The notes: generated from the letters alone by a model not told the origin. A DNA stretch of 64,000 nt from Echinometra lucunter (GCA_029962745.1 CM057153.1:8748962-8812961), one strand, 5' to 3'. Numbered from the stretch's first letter, positions 1-13,975 are shown. Numbers and translations are program-made.

Positions 1-856
1 AAAGCACCATATACATAAGACCCTTATCTTTATTCCTAAACTACATCCGCTCAGAGCCCGAGGAGCATTAACTCATACCATCAAATGCTTACTTAATGCC
101 TCTTCTTGCTCTCAAAAGATTGATATGTGAATTGCAAGAAAGTCCTAAGACATTCTGAAATTTATTTTTCTACTTAACACATTGCCTACTGTAACCGGGT
201 TGTCCCTGTATTAAATCTATGGGAATTAGAGCATTCAGTAGTTGATGGGTTAATACCTATGTTGCTAATATATCAATTAGATATACAGTATGTTGCTTTC
301 AAATGCTATAAATATTTATAACAAGGACTCGTGCACATGAAACCATTGTCAATCACTAACTCATTTTACAAAGCAAATCTCCATAATTCTCTTTGGATAA
401 CCCATAGAGGTACAGTGTCACCTTTAGGAGACGCTTTTGCAGTATCTGTCGGTCCAGAATGTTGGGCAGTACATATCATACATGAGCAGAAAGAGAAAAA
501 TGCACTGACAAATTTGAGCCCATTCCCATCACCGTATGGTGTGGCGTTCTCGAATTAGAGCAGTTTAAGTGTAACTAATCATTAAACTCTTTAAATTGGC
601 AATGCAGTGAATAATCACTATTTCTGTGTTCAAATTGGCAATTTCTGATTCAATTTTACAATTATAATTTCATTTTGGTTTATGTTATATCCATATTTAT
701 TTTTTTCAAGCCATGTAAACATGGAAGAAAAATGATTTGTATTGCCAATTTGAGGATTCAATATGATTAATTTAGACCTCAAGAAAGCTCCGTACTGCTA
801 TGGGATAACAATGCTTCTAACAAGTTCACACCAGGGCCATGGCAATGTTTACGTAC
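1..856 (-). other. CACNB: CACNB intron downstream of the GSEDSNY exon, with a diverged repeat
   Basis: The intron begins at the donor GTACGT (856 leftwards). The stretch 480-770 shares word order with 21850-22135: acatgagcagaaagag, then ttaaattggcaatg, then attgccaatttga. A diverged copy of that repeat therefore lies here. No exon was seen before the window edge. Confidence 0.7.
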
Positions 857-976
857 CCTAGCTTTTTCTAATTGAGCTAATGCTTGTCTCTCGGTCTCTC
901 TTCTCAGCGCTTCTCTCTCCTCATCTAATGACAGGTCTGAATCCGAGGGCCGGCCGTAGTTTGAATCCTCAGAACC
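857..976 (-). CDS. CACNB: CACNB internal exon (N-terminal region just before the SH3 core), 40 codons
   Basis: This exon encodes part of the voltage-gated calcium channel beta subunit, a cytoplasmic MAGUK-like protein that binds the pore alpha-1 subunit and controls its trafficking and gating. The minus-strand translation reads [20 protein letters not shown], then [20 protein letters not shown]. It closely matches the segment conserved in all CaV-beta proteins (vertebrate form [20 protein letters not shown]...[10 protein letters not shown]); SDLSLDEE is the invertebrate style. The length of 120 bp (40 codons) equals the vertebrate segment. Splice sites fit: the acceptor ...atatcttgcag lies immediately upstream, and the donor GTACGT follows AGG. 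Both boundaries are phase 0. The next exon would begin with the (S/T)KPVAFAV segment, to the left of the window. The open frame extends beyond the exon only as intron read-through. I am confident of the family and of both boundaries. Confidence 0.93.
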
Positions 977-2347
977 CTGCAAGATATAATGGATCGAGTC
1001 ATGAGTAATTCTTTCTTGGCCACGGATCAAAACCAAGAACTGCCACATTATTCGGTTTGTATGGTACGCATACACTCTACATATGCCAAGAGTCTACAAT
1101 GGCAGCCCAACGCTTGTGCCATTGGTCGACTACAGCTGCTAATAGGTTAAAGCGAGATGGAAAATACAAATGCAACTCATATCTACAGTTGGGTCCAAAA
1201 GTTTACATGTATCAAGGATAACAGCAGTTTTTCTATTTTTAACTATTATGAATCATCTGCTGCACATGTCCCTAAGTGACTTAATGTGATGTATATGAAG
1301 CAGAATACACACAACTTGTCTAAATTCATGAGGAGAAAAGTTGGAAGGAAGAAGTGGAGGTGTAAAAATATGAGGAAAAACTGATTTATGCTAGGTGTAC
1401 TTGTGTAGGTAAACTTCTGGGCTCAACTGTATATGCATCAAACATAGAATTGCCAAAAAGTTGCTGAACGACAACCTTGAAAGACAAAACGAAAGATGAA
1501 ATAAAATGATTATGATTCAAATCAGGTGAAATACATACAGGCATAGATAAACCCTTCCCATAAGCAATGCATGTATATTTCAAATTTGCAATAAGCCAAC
1601 AGGATCCTGATGGGCTTTGCCAATCTTGAAATATGTAAACAAAAGAGAGATAGGATTAATCCTCACAAAAGTTTTGGGGGAAAATGGACCCGCAAGGTTT
1701 AGGGTGTTGAGTTACCACTACAAGCCTTCAGCTAAATCGTGCATGAATTCTACTTAAGCCTTTGGGCACGAGGCATCATGTAAACTGTACAAGATGCCAT
1801 CCTAAGCCTCTGGGCACTTGCTATACTATACAGTACTGCGCCTACAGCCAGCTAACTGATATGCTGATTATATTATGTATGTCAAACCATGACATGCATT
1901 CACTCATGAAAGACACATGTGAATGAAACTTATGTTAACAGATATATGTTAATATACTTCACCTGATATTTTTCTCAATTATCAATACACATATAATAGA
2001 AATGCTCTCTAGATAATGAAGCTGATTCCACAGTTTGAAAAAGAAAATAATTTCCAACTTTAATGCTTGAAAAAGAGAACAGTGGGGCTATAGACTCTGA
2101 ATTAAACAAACAAGACTAACCAAGTATAGAACATTTCTCCAAAGTCTTTCCGTAAGTGTGTGAGCCTGCCACTGCTTATGAATAAAGCAATTGCTTAACA
2201 ACCCAAAGACTGCATTTACTACATGAAATGTTGCAATGTACTCCCAAAGACTTTTGTCCTTTCCCAATATCTCATTCCTTGCTTGGGTATAGAGTAGCAA
2301 TATCCTGATTAATGCTTTCCTAGAGCGACAGCATGGGGTAAGATTAG

Positions 2348-2615
2348 TATGGTGGCCGTGAAGTACGTTCTCCAACAGGTCATCTGCGATGTGAATTTCA
2401 CGGCCAGCTTTGCACGGCCAGCTTTGCGCGAAATTCGCGACCCATGAGGCAAACTTTGCGTCCCAGTCACGAATTTCGCATCCTGGGTCATGAATTTTGC
2501 GTCACGGTCATGAATTTTGCATCCCAGGTCATGAATTTCACGACTGAGCGCAAAGTTGGCTGCGAAATTCACGTCGCACATGACCTGTTGTCGAGTGTAC
2601 TTCAGGGCCACCATA
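2348..2615. mobile_element. 268-bp TIR element (MITE-like) with 6-bp target duplication
   Basis: The ends are inverted copies of about 65 bp: TATGGTGGCC at the left and GGCCACCATA at the right, continuing through gaagta and acaggtcat to gtgaattt. GATTAG lies immediately outside both ends (2342-2347 and 2616-2621), a clean 6-bp target-site duplication. The interior holds about five imperfect 20-21-bp units of the type catgaatttcgcatcc. Because of that period both strands stay open, so the predicted proteins there are artefacts. No transposase is present, so the element is non-autonomous. Confidence 0.85.
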
Positions 2616-3063
2616 GATTAGACCCTGGAACAGCTAATCCAAAATGGCTTGCTCTATGAACTAGACCATCCTTAATTTTGGATCTTCCTCTACGTTCAAG
2701 CTATGGCTTTTTAGGAGATTAGATCCTAATCAGAAGTATAATCCTAACTATATATTTAGAGCATTATTCTACAAAATACTAATGACAAAAAATTCATAAA
2801 AACCTACTCCAAATAAATTTAGCATCCTTCAACTTTACATTGTGAAAACATCAGTCTTTTACCAGTTTTAACCTTTGAGTAATTAACGATCAAAAGCTTC
2901 AATTGCTTTTTTAAAAATTATTTTTTAAACACCTAGTACGATTTGTCTATCGGTGTAAAATCATTTACCCGTCATAACAGTAACTTGCAGAGAATATTGT
3001 TTGAAATGATGGCAACAAAAGTACACCCTAGATGTTTTACAAATGATATAGAGTGAATTCTTA

Positions 3064-3292
3064 TAAAAATGTGTCAGTTAGAACCATTTTTTGTCCCATA
3101 TTTAGAACCTCCAGAAAAGGGGGTTCTATAGAGGGTTCTTCATATTTTCAAGAATCCCAAAAGATTCCTTGGACAACCAATACTGCTTCCAAAGACCCCT
3201 TTGGAACCCTTGAGAAAACCTTAAAGGCTAGTAATCGTTCAATGAAGAATTTTCTAATGGTTCTAATCAGCATAATTTTTTTCTAAGAGTGT
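3064..3292. mobile_element. Short repetitive element rich in AGAACC/GGTTCT, copy 1
   Basis: It contains repeated AGAACC and GGTTCT words (gttagaacc, ggggttctatagagggttct, atggttct). It aligns in the same order with 57299-57545: atgtg(t/c)cagtta, then tttagaacc..(c)agaaaagg, then ggttctata(g/a)agggttct, then caagaa(t)ccc(c)aaaag, then attccttg. It is an old dispersed copy of a non-coding element. Confidence 0.7.
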
Positions 3293-6200
3293 GTACTCCC
3301 TTTTATTGGATAATGTAGATGAACAGGTACTGGATGGAGCAAAAATCAACACCAGCAAATGCAATATCATTGTGTAAAGTCTAATACCTGAGGTTAGAAG
3401 GACTTGAGGAAACAAATGCAACATTACATTGATAATCACCCATTAAGAAGCCTTCGAGATGTGTTACCAGTCTCCATTCAGGTTGGAACTGAGAACAGTG
3501 ACCTTTTCTGGCATTTTAAAATGCCATAAAGCAGCCTCGATTGTGAATATACCCCAACCCAATGGCATGCTTTTCCCCATGGAGGATCGCATATTAATTG
3601 ACTGGATGACATTAAGGGAAATCCTACGGGATGATTGAAAGTCTTTATTCATCAAGTGGTCCAACCATCAAAGTGAATAAAAAACTAGGACTTCTTTCCT
3701 TCCATTCTGATAATGAATATTAAACGATTTACGGCCCATGACATTTCAGGCATTTAATAAAAAAAAAAGAGAGTATCTTTTACTTGTTGAAACATGGCAG
3801 TAGATGAGACTTACGATGAAAAAATACATTTATTGAGCCAGAGGGCACAGATGGAATGGATCAATAATCAATTTTGAGCTCTTGAAGGGGTAGTGGGTGG
3901 GGATGGAGCAGCATCATTCTTTCAGACCATTCTTCAAATGGCATCTTGTAAAAAAAGCATCTTAAGACAAGCAAATTGAAGCAATGGCATACACAATAGA
4001 CACAGGATGGCATGACAGGATGCCTATCCAAAGAGGAAATTCACAAGCCTTACAAGATACCAAGCATAAATACCTGCGTTCTAAGAATTAACAAATTACT
4101 GCAATGAGTGGGAGATGGGAAGAGGATGTTTGCTATTATAAGACATTTACTATATTTAGCAGGATTATATTATCCCCCTCCCCTGTACTCCCGATTAAAC
4201 CCAAATTTGGATGCATCCCCTCAAGCCATCAATGTGTTGTCTGATGCATTACAAGAGCAATGTTGTTCCCATGATGGTGCCATGTCCGCGACAAGCAGCT
4301 TTAAAGCAACGTGTTGTTTTTGTCTCCAAAGTCAGATGCGGGGGAGGAAATATTAGATTTGCTGCGGGTTAAAAATAGCTGAGGCTGGAACGGAGTGGGA
4401 CATGGGATGAGAGGGGCAGGAGAGGGTCACAAGGGAAGGTTGGAGAGCAGGAGGCTTTCAATGACATTTGTAGAATTCTGAAGAGTAATTATTGTTCTTT
4501 AAGGGTACTTCGTGCATCTGGAAACATAGGATTCACCTTGAAAAGGGATAGAGAGAAAGTTTGATGAAGGATTATTTTCCTCTTCTTTCATTTATTGCTC
4601 AAATTACTTAATAAATGATAGCTTAATGAAAGAAAATCCCCTCCCTTTCAGCATGATCTGTCCACTGTTTTTTTTTTTCTACTTGCTTTACCGTCTCTTA
4701 CACACTACCCCGTCCTCTTTCTCTCACTGATGCTTTCTCCTTTAACTTGTACCATCTCTCTCTCTCCTCCCTGTGCTCTCTCTCTCTCACACACACACAC
4801 ACACAACTTACCCACTTGCATCTACCCACCCAATCCACACATAGACACTTGATATTGTGCCATCCAGGTTTATTAATGACTTTGTTTCTTGCTTCCTCTA
4901 TTAAATGAGTGATGAGTCAGGAAGAAATTATTCAGAATGTTATTTAACATAATTTTTGCCTCTCAGCACAAATTATTTAATCATTCTAGTATTTCACATT
5001 TTATAACTGAGATATTTAAAAACAAAAAAGTTTTCATAAATTTGATAGGTTCGGTCAAGAATTAGCTCATGATATCTTCTGAGTCCAAATTAAAAGACAA
5101 GAAGTGCGTATTTATTTTATGAATTTATCTCTGTTCCCCTGAGCATCTGATGCCAAACCGGAAGGCCTCACGGTCTCCTCTACTAGATATTTCAAAATAA
5201 ATAGACATGAGTAGATTAGAGGAAGGCTGTAGGGTGTGCGCTTAGCCCATCTTGTCAATGAGAATGCCCACTTGGCATATGTTCTTCATGGGGATTAATC
5301 AGATAACTATGCAAGCTTATTAACTGTGCCACCATCATCAATACCACGCACATACTACATTATATATGTGGGAGCTTGATGTACTACAAGACTTTAAAAT
5401 GCCTTGCACAGGAAATTATAATGGAGTTTTAATCTACCCTTCCCCTCCTCCGCTACTAAGTTGCCGATGTATTATTAAGGCACTTTACCGAATCGGGTAA
5501 ATAAGTACTACAAACCCTTGAGGTATTTTGGCAAGTTTAAAGTTAGACGGAAAAAATATTAAAACTTTGTATAATAAAATAGTCTAAAGTTTTAAAATCA
5601 GAAGTACAGCTTGTGCACAAAGAGAAAAAGTTTAACATGGATAGGCATCATAAAACCACCAAAAGGTTGCCATATAGGAATTTTCAGTTAAGGTCTGATT
5701 CCAAAAGAGTAAATTCTCAGGTTCCAAACCCACTGCATAAACAGAATGCCAAGTGCCACAGGATATTAGGGGGTTTTAAAGTTCGCAGTTTATCAAGGCA
5801 CTCAGACTGTTAAGGTATTGTGCAAGGTGACTGAAAAAAATGAATAAAATCTATGAGAATTTTCCATGAAAATTATTATAAGATCAGTTGTCCTACAACT
5901 TGGCAAATTAATTAAGCACATCCTTCTCATCGTAATACACAAGTATGAAGGCCACAGCTTGTTCTGTTCTAGAGTTAAAGAAGATCAAAAAGATCGTATA
6001 CATGTATGCAAGTAGCAAGGGTCATAAAGAAAAGAAAACTAGTACAATGAAATGCCCATCACATAAACATGAATGTAGTAAAAAAAACTGCCAAAAATAC
6101 GTCGTCTAGATTTTCTGATGACTTCAAATTTTCAAATTATGTAAATGAAAGTATTCTCTTTCTGGAAATACATAAAAACAAAAGTGTGACCTTGCCAACG

Positions 6201-8605
6201 TGAAACACCTTTCTTGAGCTCTAAGTGAAAATCACATTACGCAACTTTTTTTTTGATTTGTGGAGCAGCCAGGACACATGTTTAAATGTGGTTCTCCCTA
6301 ACAGAGCTCTAGGAGCAGACTTACAATCTTTATGACGTACATGTAGGAGGAATCACTGTGTATATAACATCAATTACACAATACGGTGGTATAGCCTAGA
6401 GGCTTGAATCCGTTTTCAGATAGGGAAAATCCTAAGCCACAGGCATGTGGTGTTCTTCTGAACGAAATACTTGAAGATAAGTTCCTTCCTTGCATTTATC
6501 TGAATCTGGAGGGCAAGGCATGCTGCGGAGAAGATCCCCATACACCCACACGCCAAGGATTGTATGTAATATGACACATCTACTAGAAATTATCACCCCT
6601 TTAATGTGTGCAAATATGGAAATGAGACAAGGTAATACAACAGCAAGACAAAATCTTCAAAAGAATGACCTTTCCTTTTCTGAAAAAAATACTAGTCTTA
6701 TGTTTCCATTTTAAACTTTCTGTAATTGTAATAATTGCTGTTGGGTTGTTAAAAAACTTTGATTATGAAGGATTTAAACAAGGACCTTTCTGTCACAATA
6801 ATCATTGTTTCAGTAAAAACAACAACAAAATATTAGCCATAGAACAGTGAGCAGGAGTATAAGAAGTGAAACAAAAAGATGAAATTCCTGTCACTGAAGT
6901 TAGAATGAGGGGTGATGGATTTGGGGGGAAAAACAAAAAATGTTAGGTGTCTGGCATTATTTCTTGTACTTTATTTTTGTCCACCGGGTAAATGGATATA
7001 CACCAAGTCATGTTCTACTAACAAAAAGTTAGATCAGTAGAACTAAGTGTATAATTAATTTTCAATTAGCCCAAATAAGGTAAATTGTCAAAGAACAGTC
7101 AAAGAACATTCAGTGGAATGCATAAGGCGATGACAAAAAAAGGAAAATACCTTGTTTTTCTTCACCACAAGCTTCTCCTAAGTTCTCCTATTGCATGACC
7201 CATATTCTAAATATATCCCCACTTGTCCAAAATACTAGTTTTAAACAGCGGGAAGCGAGGACGACGCGAGGTGAATGTAGATTAAATCAAATTGCCGACG
7301 GACTGTCAAAAACATCAACAGGCAAGAAGTAAGAAGTCAGCCCCCTTTGGCAGCCCTTGATGTACTCTGACCAAAACACATCCTTTTCCTCCTCAAACTT
7401 ATTTCGAGCTACTTAAGATGACGTCATCTCTGCTTTTAGGAAAACATCTCAATTTTATGAGACAATCTCTGAATCTCCACTGGTGGGGGAAAACGATGTC
7501 AAGCTTGCTGGCATGACTTCCAGAAAATGTAACTTGTCAACCGATATATTTGTAGATACTCTTATCATGTAATCACAACAGGTAAGTGAGAGTGGGCTTC
7601 TATTATCAAAAATGTTATTCCATAACCTTAATAAAACCTATCTTTAAGGCCAGTTTTGCTATAGTCACATGATACCCTGTGATCTTGAATATCTTTTGCC
7701 TACAGAAAAACTGAAAAACTATCTCCTTTCAACCACTCCAAGTCATTTATTTTACTTAGGTAAAAGTTTAAAGGAATAAACAATAGTCAAGTTATACATG
7801 GTGTTATTTGGGTATTATTCTACTGCAGAAAATGAAAAAAAAGTTATATTCACAGTTACCCCAACTTTTATCAGATATAAATTCTACTCTTCTATGTAAA
7901 ATGCATACCATGTTTCCCACACATATTGATTTTGTTATTTTGTGGCTACATCAGTGCAATTTCAGAATCAATTATTAAATAAATCATAGTCTGTTCATAG
8001 CCATAAGGGTGTTATAACTTAGTATTGATGGATATGAGTTAGCACCTCTATGGCTCCAATTAAACTTTTATACCAAGCAGTCACAATGTACCCTACATAA
8101 TATTTAGCACGCAAGTAATTTGTGGTGTTTTGGGTGATAACTGGCGGAGAAATATTCTGTTAACATCTGACAAGTAATTAGGCATAACTATCATGATTCC
8201 AAATATTTGTTTACCTCTTTTCTATAAATGAATGATGGTCCCGGAACTATAATCAAGCAGAATTAAGACATAGCATTAAAAAAAAAAAACACTGCCACTC
8301 CCCACTCATTCTCTACATATTGTCATCAAGAGTAGATGTGAAATTGTTAATATATCTGCAACTATGAAGAGCTATAGTGCCTAGATTGTATCAGCACGGA
8401 AGGAAGGAGGTTACCATTTAATAAATGGGAAGTTACATAATATATTTTCAAAGACAATGACATAAATGTGATCATGTCTTTCTACTTTGTGTTTTATCAT
8501 CAGTAGATGTAGACCTGGTGAAAAATAGAATCAATACTTCAACTGCAACATATCAAAGATATTGAGATAAATATCTTCTGGAGATTTAGATATTAGTACC
8601 TCCCT
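3293..8605. other. Intronic sequence, no gene seen; one compound microsatellite
   Basis: This is AT-rich sequence with only short chance frames. A (CT)n-(CA)n microsatellite lies at about 4754-4805. A CRE/ATF-like palindrome TGACGTCA occurs at about 7419-7426. I see no splice-flanked coding segment. Confidence 0.6.
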
Positions 8606-8619
8606 CCCCCCCCCCCCCC
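8606..8619. repeat. Poly-C tract
   Basis: About 14 consecutive C's follow a CT-rich lead (tccctcc) and precede tcgggatat. Confidence 0.9.
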
Positions 8620-9059
8620 TCGGGATATTCTGTACTCCCCTCTCCCTTGAACTGCCACTCAATGTATTAACTTAACATTTGTATAGGTTAAAAGTTAAAT
8701 TGTCAAACTGTAGTATTTAAGACAGTTTATTGTTCTTCTGATGTAGGAACTGAAGGCTAGTTTGCTTCATTCATACCTATAAGCTCTTTATTTTTCCACT
8801 TGACAACATTTCATTTAAAATGATCATATGAAACACTGAAGATGTCCCTAATGATTTTGGTAAAAACAGAAATTCACTGAAATTGCCCCTAAACAGCTAA
8901 TGGAGTCCATTTGGTAAAGAATGAGGAATTCAAGGTATAATGTTACAATCCTGTCTAGCAGATATATTAACTTCCAATCAAGCACTCGTTTGACCATCTG
9001 CACCATTAAAGTTTCAATCCACAACAAATATAGCTGTTAATATACTGTTTTGCAGTAAT

Positions 9060-9830
9060 AAAAGGAGCCTGGAGATTATATGACGCACATCGCAAGAGGA
9101 GAATCGAGAGACAGAACGAAAAACTCAAGGGAGGATGATGTGGATGAGGGAAAGAGAGAGATAGAGAGAGTCAGAGTCAGATCGAGAGAGAGAAAAAGAG
9201 AGAGGATCATCTAAATATAGCATGCAAATAGAATCAAAGAAAATGGCGGACAGTGCTAGGTGCATGTACAGAGAGTTCCACACCAACCATAGTCAACTCG
9301 CTATAAGAGAGTGTGTGCATGTGTGTATGGAAAAGTGTGTGAAAGTACTGCTGTATGAAAGCCATTTTGTGCCTGGCTCCTACATTGCTGAGTGTGGGTA
9401 TACAAAAAAAATTGTGTTGCACATAGAGGGAAGTCTATGGCTCAATCGTCTGCCGCCGCCGCCGCCGCCACCGCCGCTGTGGGTAAGCAGTGAATAAATT
9501 GGCAGCCAGGCAACGATTTCATACAAATAATCAGAACTTGCACATCGGTCGGCCGACTCGTCTCTGCTCCGTTTAAACCTCAGCATGGAATTTAGCAACA
9601 GTGCCATAATAACCCAAACGAATGTTGCCTGTGCCCCTCGTCTAGCGCATTATCCATATCATTCATAATGACACAACACGTCATGTCCGCTCTCTCTCTC
9701 TCTCTCTCTCTTGTGTACAGCGACCATGAAGCCATGATGGAGTTAGAGAGCAAGTGCAAGAAAGAGAAAGAACAATATAGAGACATAAGAGACGGGAGGC
9801 AGAGAGAGAAAGACAGATAAAGAGAAACAG
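9060..9830. repeat. GA/CT microsatellites around a (CCG)n tract in a CpG-richer patch
   Basis: GA-rich repeats run from about 9140 to 9210. A (CCG)n run lies at 9452-9478, a CpG-rich patch at 9540-9640, a (CT)11 tract at 9690-9711, and more GA repeats at 9760-9825. Several short frames overlap here on both strands (polyproline on plus, polyglycine on minus), but they are repeat-driven. No phase-0 donor connects the minus frame to the CACNB exon at 976. A promoter or UTR role is possible but unproven. Confidence 0.6.
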
Positions 9831-10549
9831 AATAAATGCAGCATGTGTGCTACAAGGTCTTATAAACATAACTCTCATGTATGCCAGGAAAATCAAAGTC
9901 TGATAAAAACGGTAAACCTTAATAGGTCAAGTAGAAAAAAGGATATTACACACATGTAATTATAATCCTTGCATTTACAAAGGTTCACCTCAAAGCATTA
10001 ATAAATGCCACATCATGAGCAGCTAATGCATACCTTATTTATTTCTAAATATATTGACAAGAGCGACAACAGTATTATACATACAGGAAATAGTGATTAA
10101 AAGTCATGACCATTTTCGAAATTCGAAAGGAAAGAAAAAGAGTAAATCATGGAATTCCCTTCTTCAGCCGACTTCTGGTCCCAACAGATATTATTTTTCT
10201 TGGCTAGTAACCTTTTGTCAAAAGAAAAACAAAAACAAAAAAAAACCTTCAGCAACTGCAAATAAAAAGCTTACTGGGAAGATGATTCTTTCCACAGTTT
10301 CCCCTTCAATTTACCTTTCTCAAGCTAATTTGTAATCATGTTTGTAGTTTTTAGATAAATGGACTGCAATGGAATTATTCTAATTTCAAATACCTGTCAG
10401 TAGAACAATGCATGATTTCATAATTTGTAACATAATTATTTTCTATAACCCTTGGTTTAAAAAAAAAGTCCTTTGGCAACTGCAAATAAAAAGTCAGGAT
10501 CTCATGTAAACAAAAAAGCTCAAAGTGAAGATCAATTACAAGGCATCCT

Positions 10550-10573
10550 CCCCCCCCCCCAAAAAAAAAAAAA
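10550..10573. repeat. (C)11(A)13 junction
   Basis: A homopolymer of C is followed directly by a homopolymer of A on the plus strand. It is one of six such junctions in the window. Confidence 0.9.
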
Positions 10574-13398
10574 GACTCAAGCAATAGTTCAACATGGAAG
10601 AAAAAAAGAGACTACAAAAAAATATTGATTCCGATTTTGGAAAATGCTCATTAAACTTCCTAATAGGATTACGAAATCCTATAAAGTAGACACAAAATTT
10701 TCAATGCATTGAAAATATTCCAGAGAAATTACAACCTCATTTTTTTAGCTCACATAAGCTATCTGGAATACAAATTATGCCTTTGGAGGACATTTGGAGT
10801 TTTTTTCCAACTATGTTCAATGTTCACAATGAATGATCAAGTTACAGCAGAAAAATCAGACTTCCTCTTCAAGGCAATAGGAGTTATGCCACTAGATTCC
10901 CCACATGACTAGGTACATGGAAGCTCGCTGAACAACCCTCATTTATTCAAGGCTGGATATTTGAGCAGTCATGTGACCATCCCTTGCCGGTCACATGTCG
11001 ATTAATTTGCACAAAGAGCACAAACGAATGGCTAATGCTGTCCTATATAAGCTTAATCAATAGCACAGTGAGTTATGATGGTGGTTGTGCTGGTACTTGT
11101 ATATTGCACGGCAATCAGAGTGATTCAAAAGAGCATCAATTCGATTTGAACTGCTACTCTTTTTCAGGACATTAAAATGTCAGACGTTGATTATTCATAT
11201 CTAATATGCCTGACAATTCATGAATGTATTAAATGTATAATCAAAAGGTTAACTGACTCCAATTCTAAGAACAGGAATGGAAATAGACCAATTCATGCAT
11301 GCCTGATTACTTAAAATGAATGAGATAACAGAGTGAAACACAAAGTTGGCATTATAAGCAAAATGAAAAATAAAAAATGAAAAATTAATGGAAAAGAAAA
11401 TCATTTTTTATGAATGGTACTTTCTTTAGAGGTGTGTGGGCAAACCTTAAAAGATTAACAGCACTGGTTACCTAAATGCTTGGTTCATTCTTCATAAGAA
11501 ATACTTAATTTGCAAAATAAAGGGCAAACAGAAATTGTTCTATGAAAGGATGCATTAAGGATACTTTTCATCCACCAACTTTCATCGACCAACTAAGTAA
11601 ACATGATCTGTTTATTTCTTTTATATATTTGTTTTCTTTGTATATGAAATATACTGACAAGATGCATTGTTTCCTCCGCAGTTCCTCCGCAGCATTTTCA
11701 ACAATAGTGTCACTACATACATATAGTGTTAGTCCACACAGATCAAGAATATTATTAACACCATGTCAACTTACAGAATGCACCATGCTTGTTAATACCC
11801 TTGTCGTACAAATAAACTTTGGTCTAAATAAGCTGTAAAAACAGAAGTATAATTTTTGTTCAGTCTATTGTCATCTGGTATTACTCTACTCTTAAGGTTC
11901 AATTCATTGTTTATAAATTGGTGTAACAGTAAGCTTACAACTACCAAATCTTTAAATAATATCAATGTTATTATTAATGCCACAACAGAGCTACATTTAA
12001 GAGATCCTTCACTGTCTAAATGTTAATAATGGAGATGAATGAGTAATTCCTCATTTAAAAAAATATTAAAAAAACAAACAAACCAATAACCTCAACTTCA
12101 ATATGACAATGAAATTTGCTACTCATGTGCATATAGGCTTCAGCAATCTTTTATTTGTATTTTTTTTTTGGCTGTATCTATGTCCAGCACTACTTCTACA
12201 TGAAAAAAATCCAGATATACATGTTTTTTTTGGTTCCAGATGAGTCTAAGATAATTTATCATACTGCGAAAAGTAAAGTGACATGACAATGAACCGTCTG
12301 GGATCTTTGTTAAAATGCCCAATCAGTATATAACAGTAATGTACTCCAAAATGGATTTTTCTAAAAATAATTCCATTCTGATATCTGCCTAGCTTCAAAG
12401 GTATGTGCAAATCAGTACAGGATGTTTTATATGACTGATGATTTCTCTCCCCCACCCATTGACTAGATTGCCAAGGATACAGACACAGTAAGGCATCGGT
12501 GAACAAAGAATATTTGTGGGCAAGTTCATCTCTGGAATAAATTTTTAATGAAGTGGCTTGCCTGCAAGGGGCTCATGTGCAATAATTCTTTATTTTAAAG
12601 TCCCAATAGGACAAAACGCAAGAAAAAAATCATGAAGCCCACTCCTGTTTCAACAATAAAGTAGAGACATTATTCTCATATTCATCAAAGATTCATTAAA
12701 GATTCAACCCCTGGTATGCAGTTGGTGGCAAATCTTGCCTCAAAGTGTGTACATGCTCATTACATCTCTCATTTTTCAGCTAAAGCAGACGCAGCCTAAT
12801 TGTGAGGGTTGTTCCATGAAAGAAAATAAACCCATGAATCTTCAAAGATTATTCCTGACAACATAGTGACAAGTTGACAACCTCCATTTAGTAGCACAGA
12901 AGATATCAAGCATTACAATGGGTGAACCCAGCATTGCTGTACTACTTCGTTTATCTGGTTACTGAACTAGAGATTTCTCCACCACTTCTTTATTTGCTTT
13001 CTATTGTATTCCACCTTGACTCTACATGTACAAACAATGCGGTTTATAAGATGACGAACTACCTTTGTGATCTCTGTGTATGCATGCATGCTTGCTGGCT
13101 TTCCTTAATGCCAAGGATCCTGCCTTCACGGTTTGACGCCAACGAGCGTTCCGAATCTGGTAATATATTGTCGAGCATGTTTATTCACCCGTTGTCATGG
13201 AAACTGCATCTTTACAATGATAGCATCTATATACCTTCTGTGCCACACTTTAATGATTACTTTATGCTAATCTATTATAGATCAAAAAGCATCTCTGGCA
13301 TCCAAAAGGGCACGAACTCTGTAATATGGAATCATGAATATTTCATACTCATCTTGCTTTCCGCAGATAAATGCTTGCCCAACTTGTGAAGTGGTACA
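10574..13398. other. Intronic sequence, no gene supported
   Basis: The longest frame, 12922-13389 on plus (155 codons), has no recognisable domain, has hydrophobic AT-driven composition and ends at an AT microsatellite. I do not call it a gene. Confidence 0.55.
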
Positions 13399-13399
13399 G

Positions 13400-13443
<44 letters not shown>

Positions 13444-13461
13444 ATATATATATATATATAC
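13399..13461. repeat. (AT)n microsatellite
   Basis: About 60 bp of nearly pure TA dinucleotides with two small interruptions. Confidence 0.95.
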
Positions 13462-13904
13462 AAAAGTATTTTCTGCCGACAACCAGAAAAAAGTTAAGTC
13501 TTTGGTTGAGAATCATTCATGCCTTCAGGGCTCTCAGCAGACAAATATGAAGAACTAATTGCTACCGAATAAACCGCATAAAAAGGTTTAAACTACAGTT
13601 GCTCTCTCACCCAGTGAATAACAAACAAATATCCTCTTATTACTCCTATCCTGATATTCCTTGGACTTTGCTTCAACTTTGGTATTCACACTGATAAAGA
13701 TTGATATGTGTGCATTATAAATATTGTCATTATTTATTCATCATTTACTAAAAATTCCACTTACAAGTAATAAATTGCCACTTGTATTTGTATAATAATA
13801 TGGATTCTTGTAAAAGGCTCATGTCCGTCAAACTCGACGGTTCTGGCAGTCCACCGTTAGTATCCTGGCTTTCACATGGCTGCCATTATTGCGTCCTGGT
13901 ATTT

Positions 13905-13975
13905 AAAGGAATTTCTTCCTACAGATATCCATTTACTACACCTGGGTGGAGAGTGGCAAGTGATAATTATGCATT
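13905..13975 (-). mobile_element. Fragment of a tRNA-derived SINE body
   Basis: The plus strand reads aatttcttcctacagatatc...cacctgggtggagagtggca. It matches the body of the fuller SINE at 62470-62766 (aattccttcctaccggtacc...cacctgggtggaaagtggca) in the same orientation. The tRNA-like head is missing. Confidence 0.6.

Noticed and set aside
9222..9607. Overlapping polyproline and polyglycine frames around (CCG)n
   Set aside because: Repeat-driven. The minus frame containing MLRFKRSRDESADR has no phase-0 donor to join CACNB.
13050..13180. Minus-strand exon-like stretch MLDNILPDSERSLASNREGR with a GT donor at about 13064
   Set aside because: The donor would be phase 2, incompatible with the phase-0 CACNB exon at 976, and no homology is seen.
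12922..13389. 155-codon plus-strand frame
   Set aside because: No recognisable domain, hydrophobic AT-driven composition, and no supporting splice or regulatory context.
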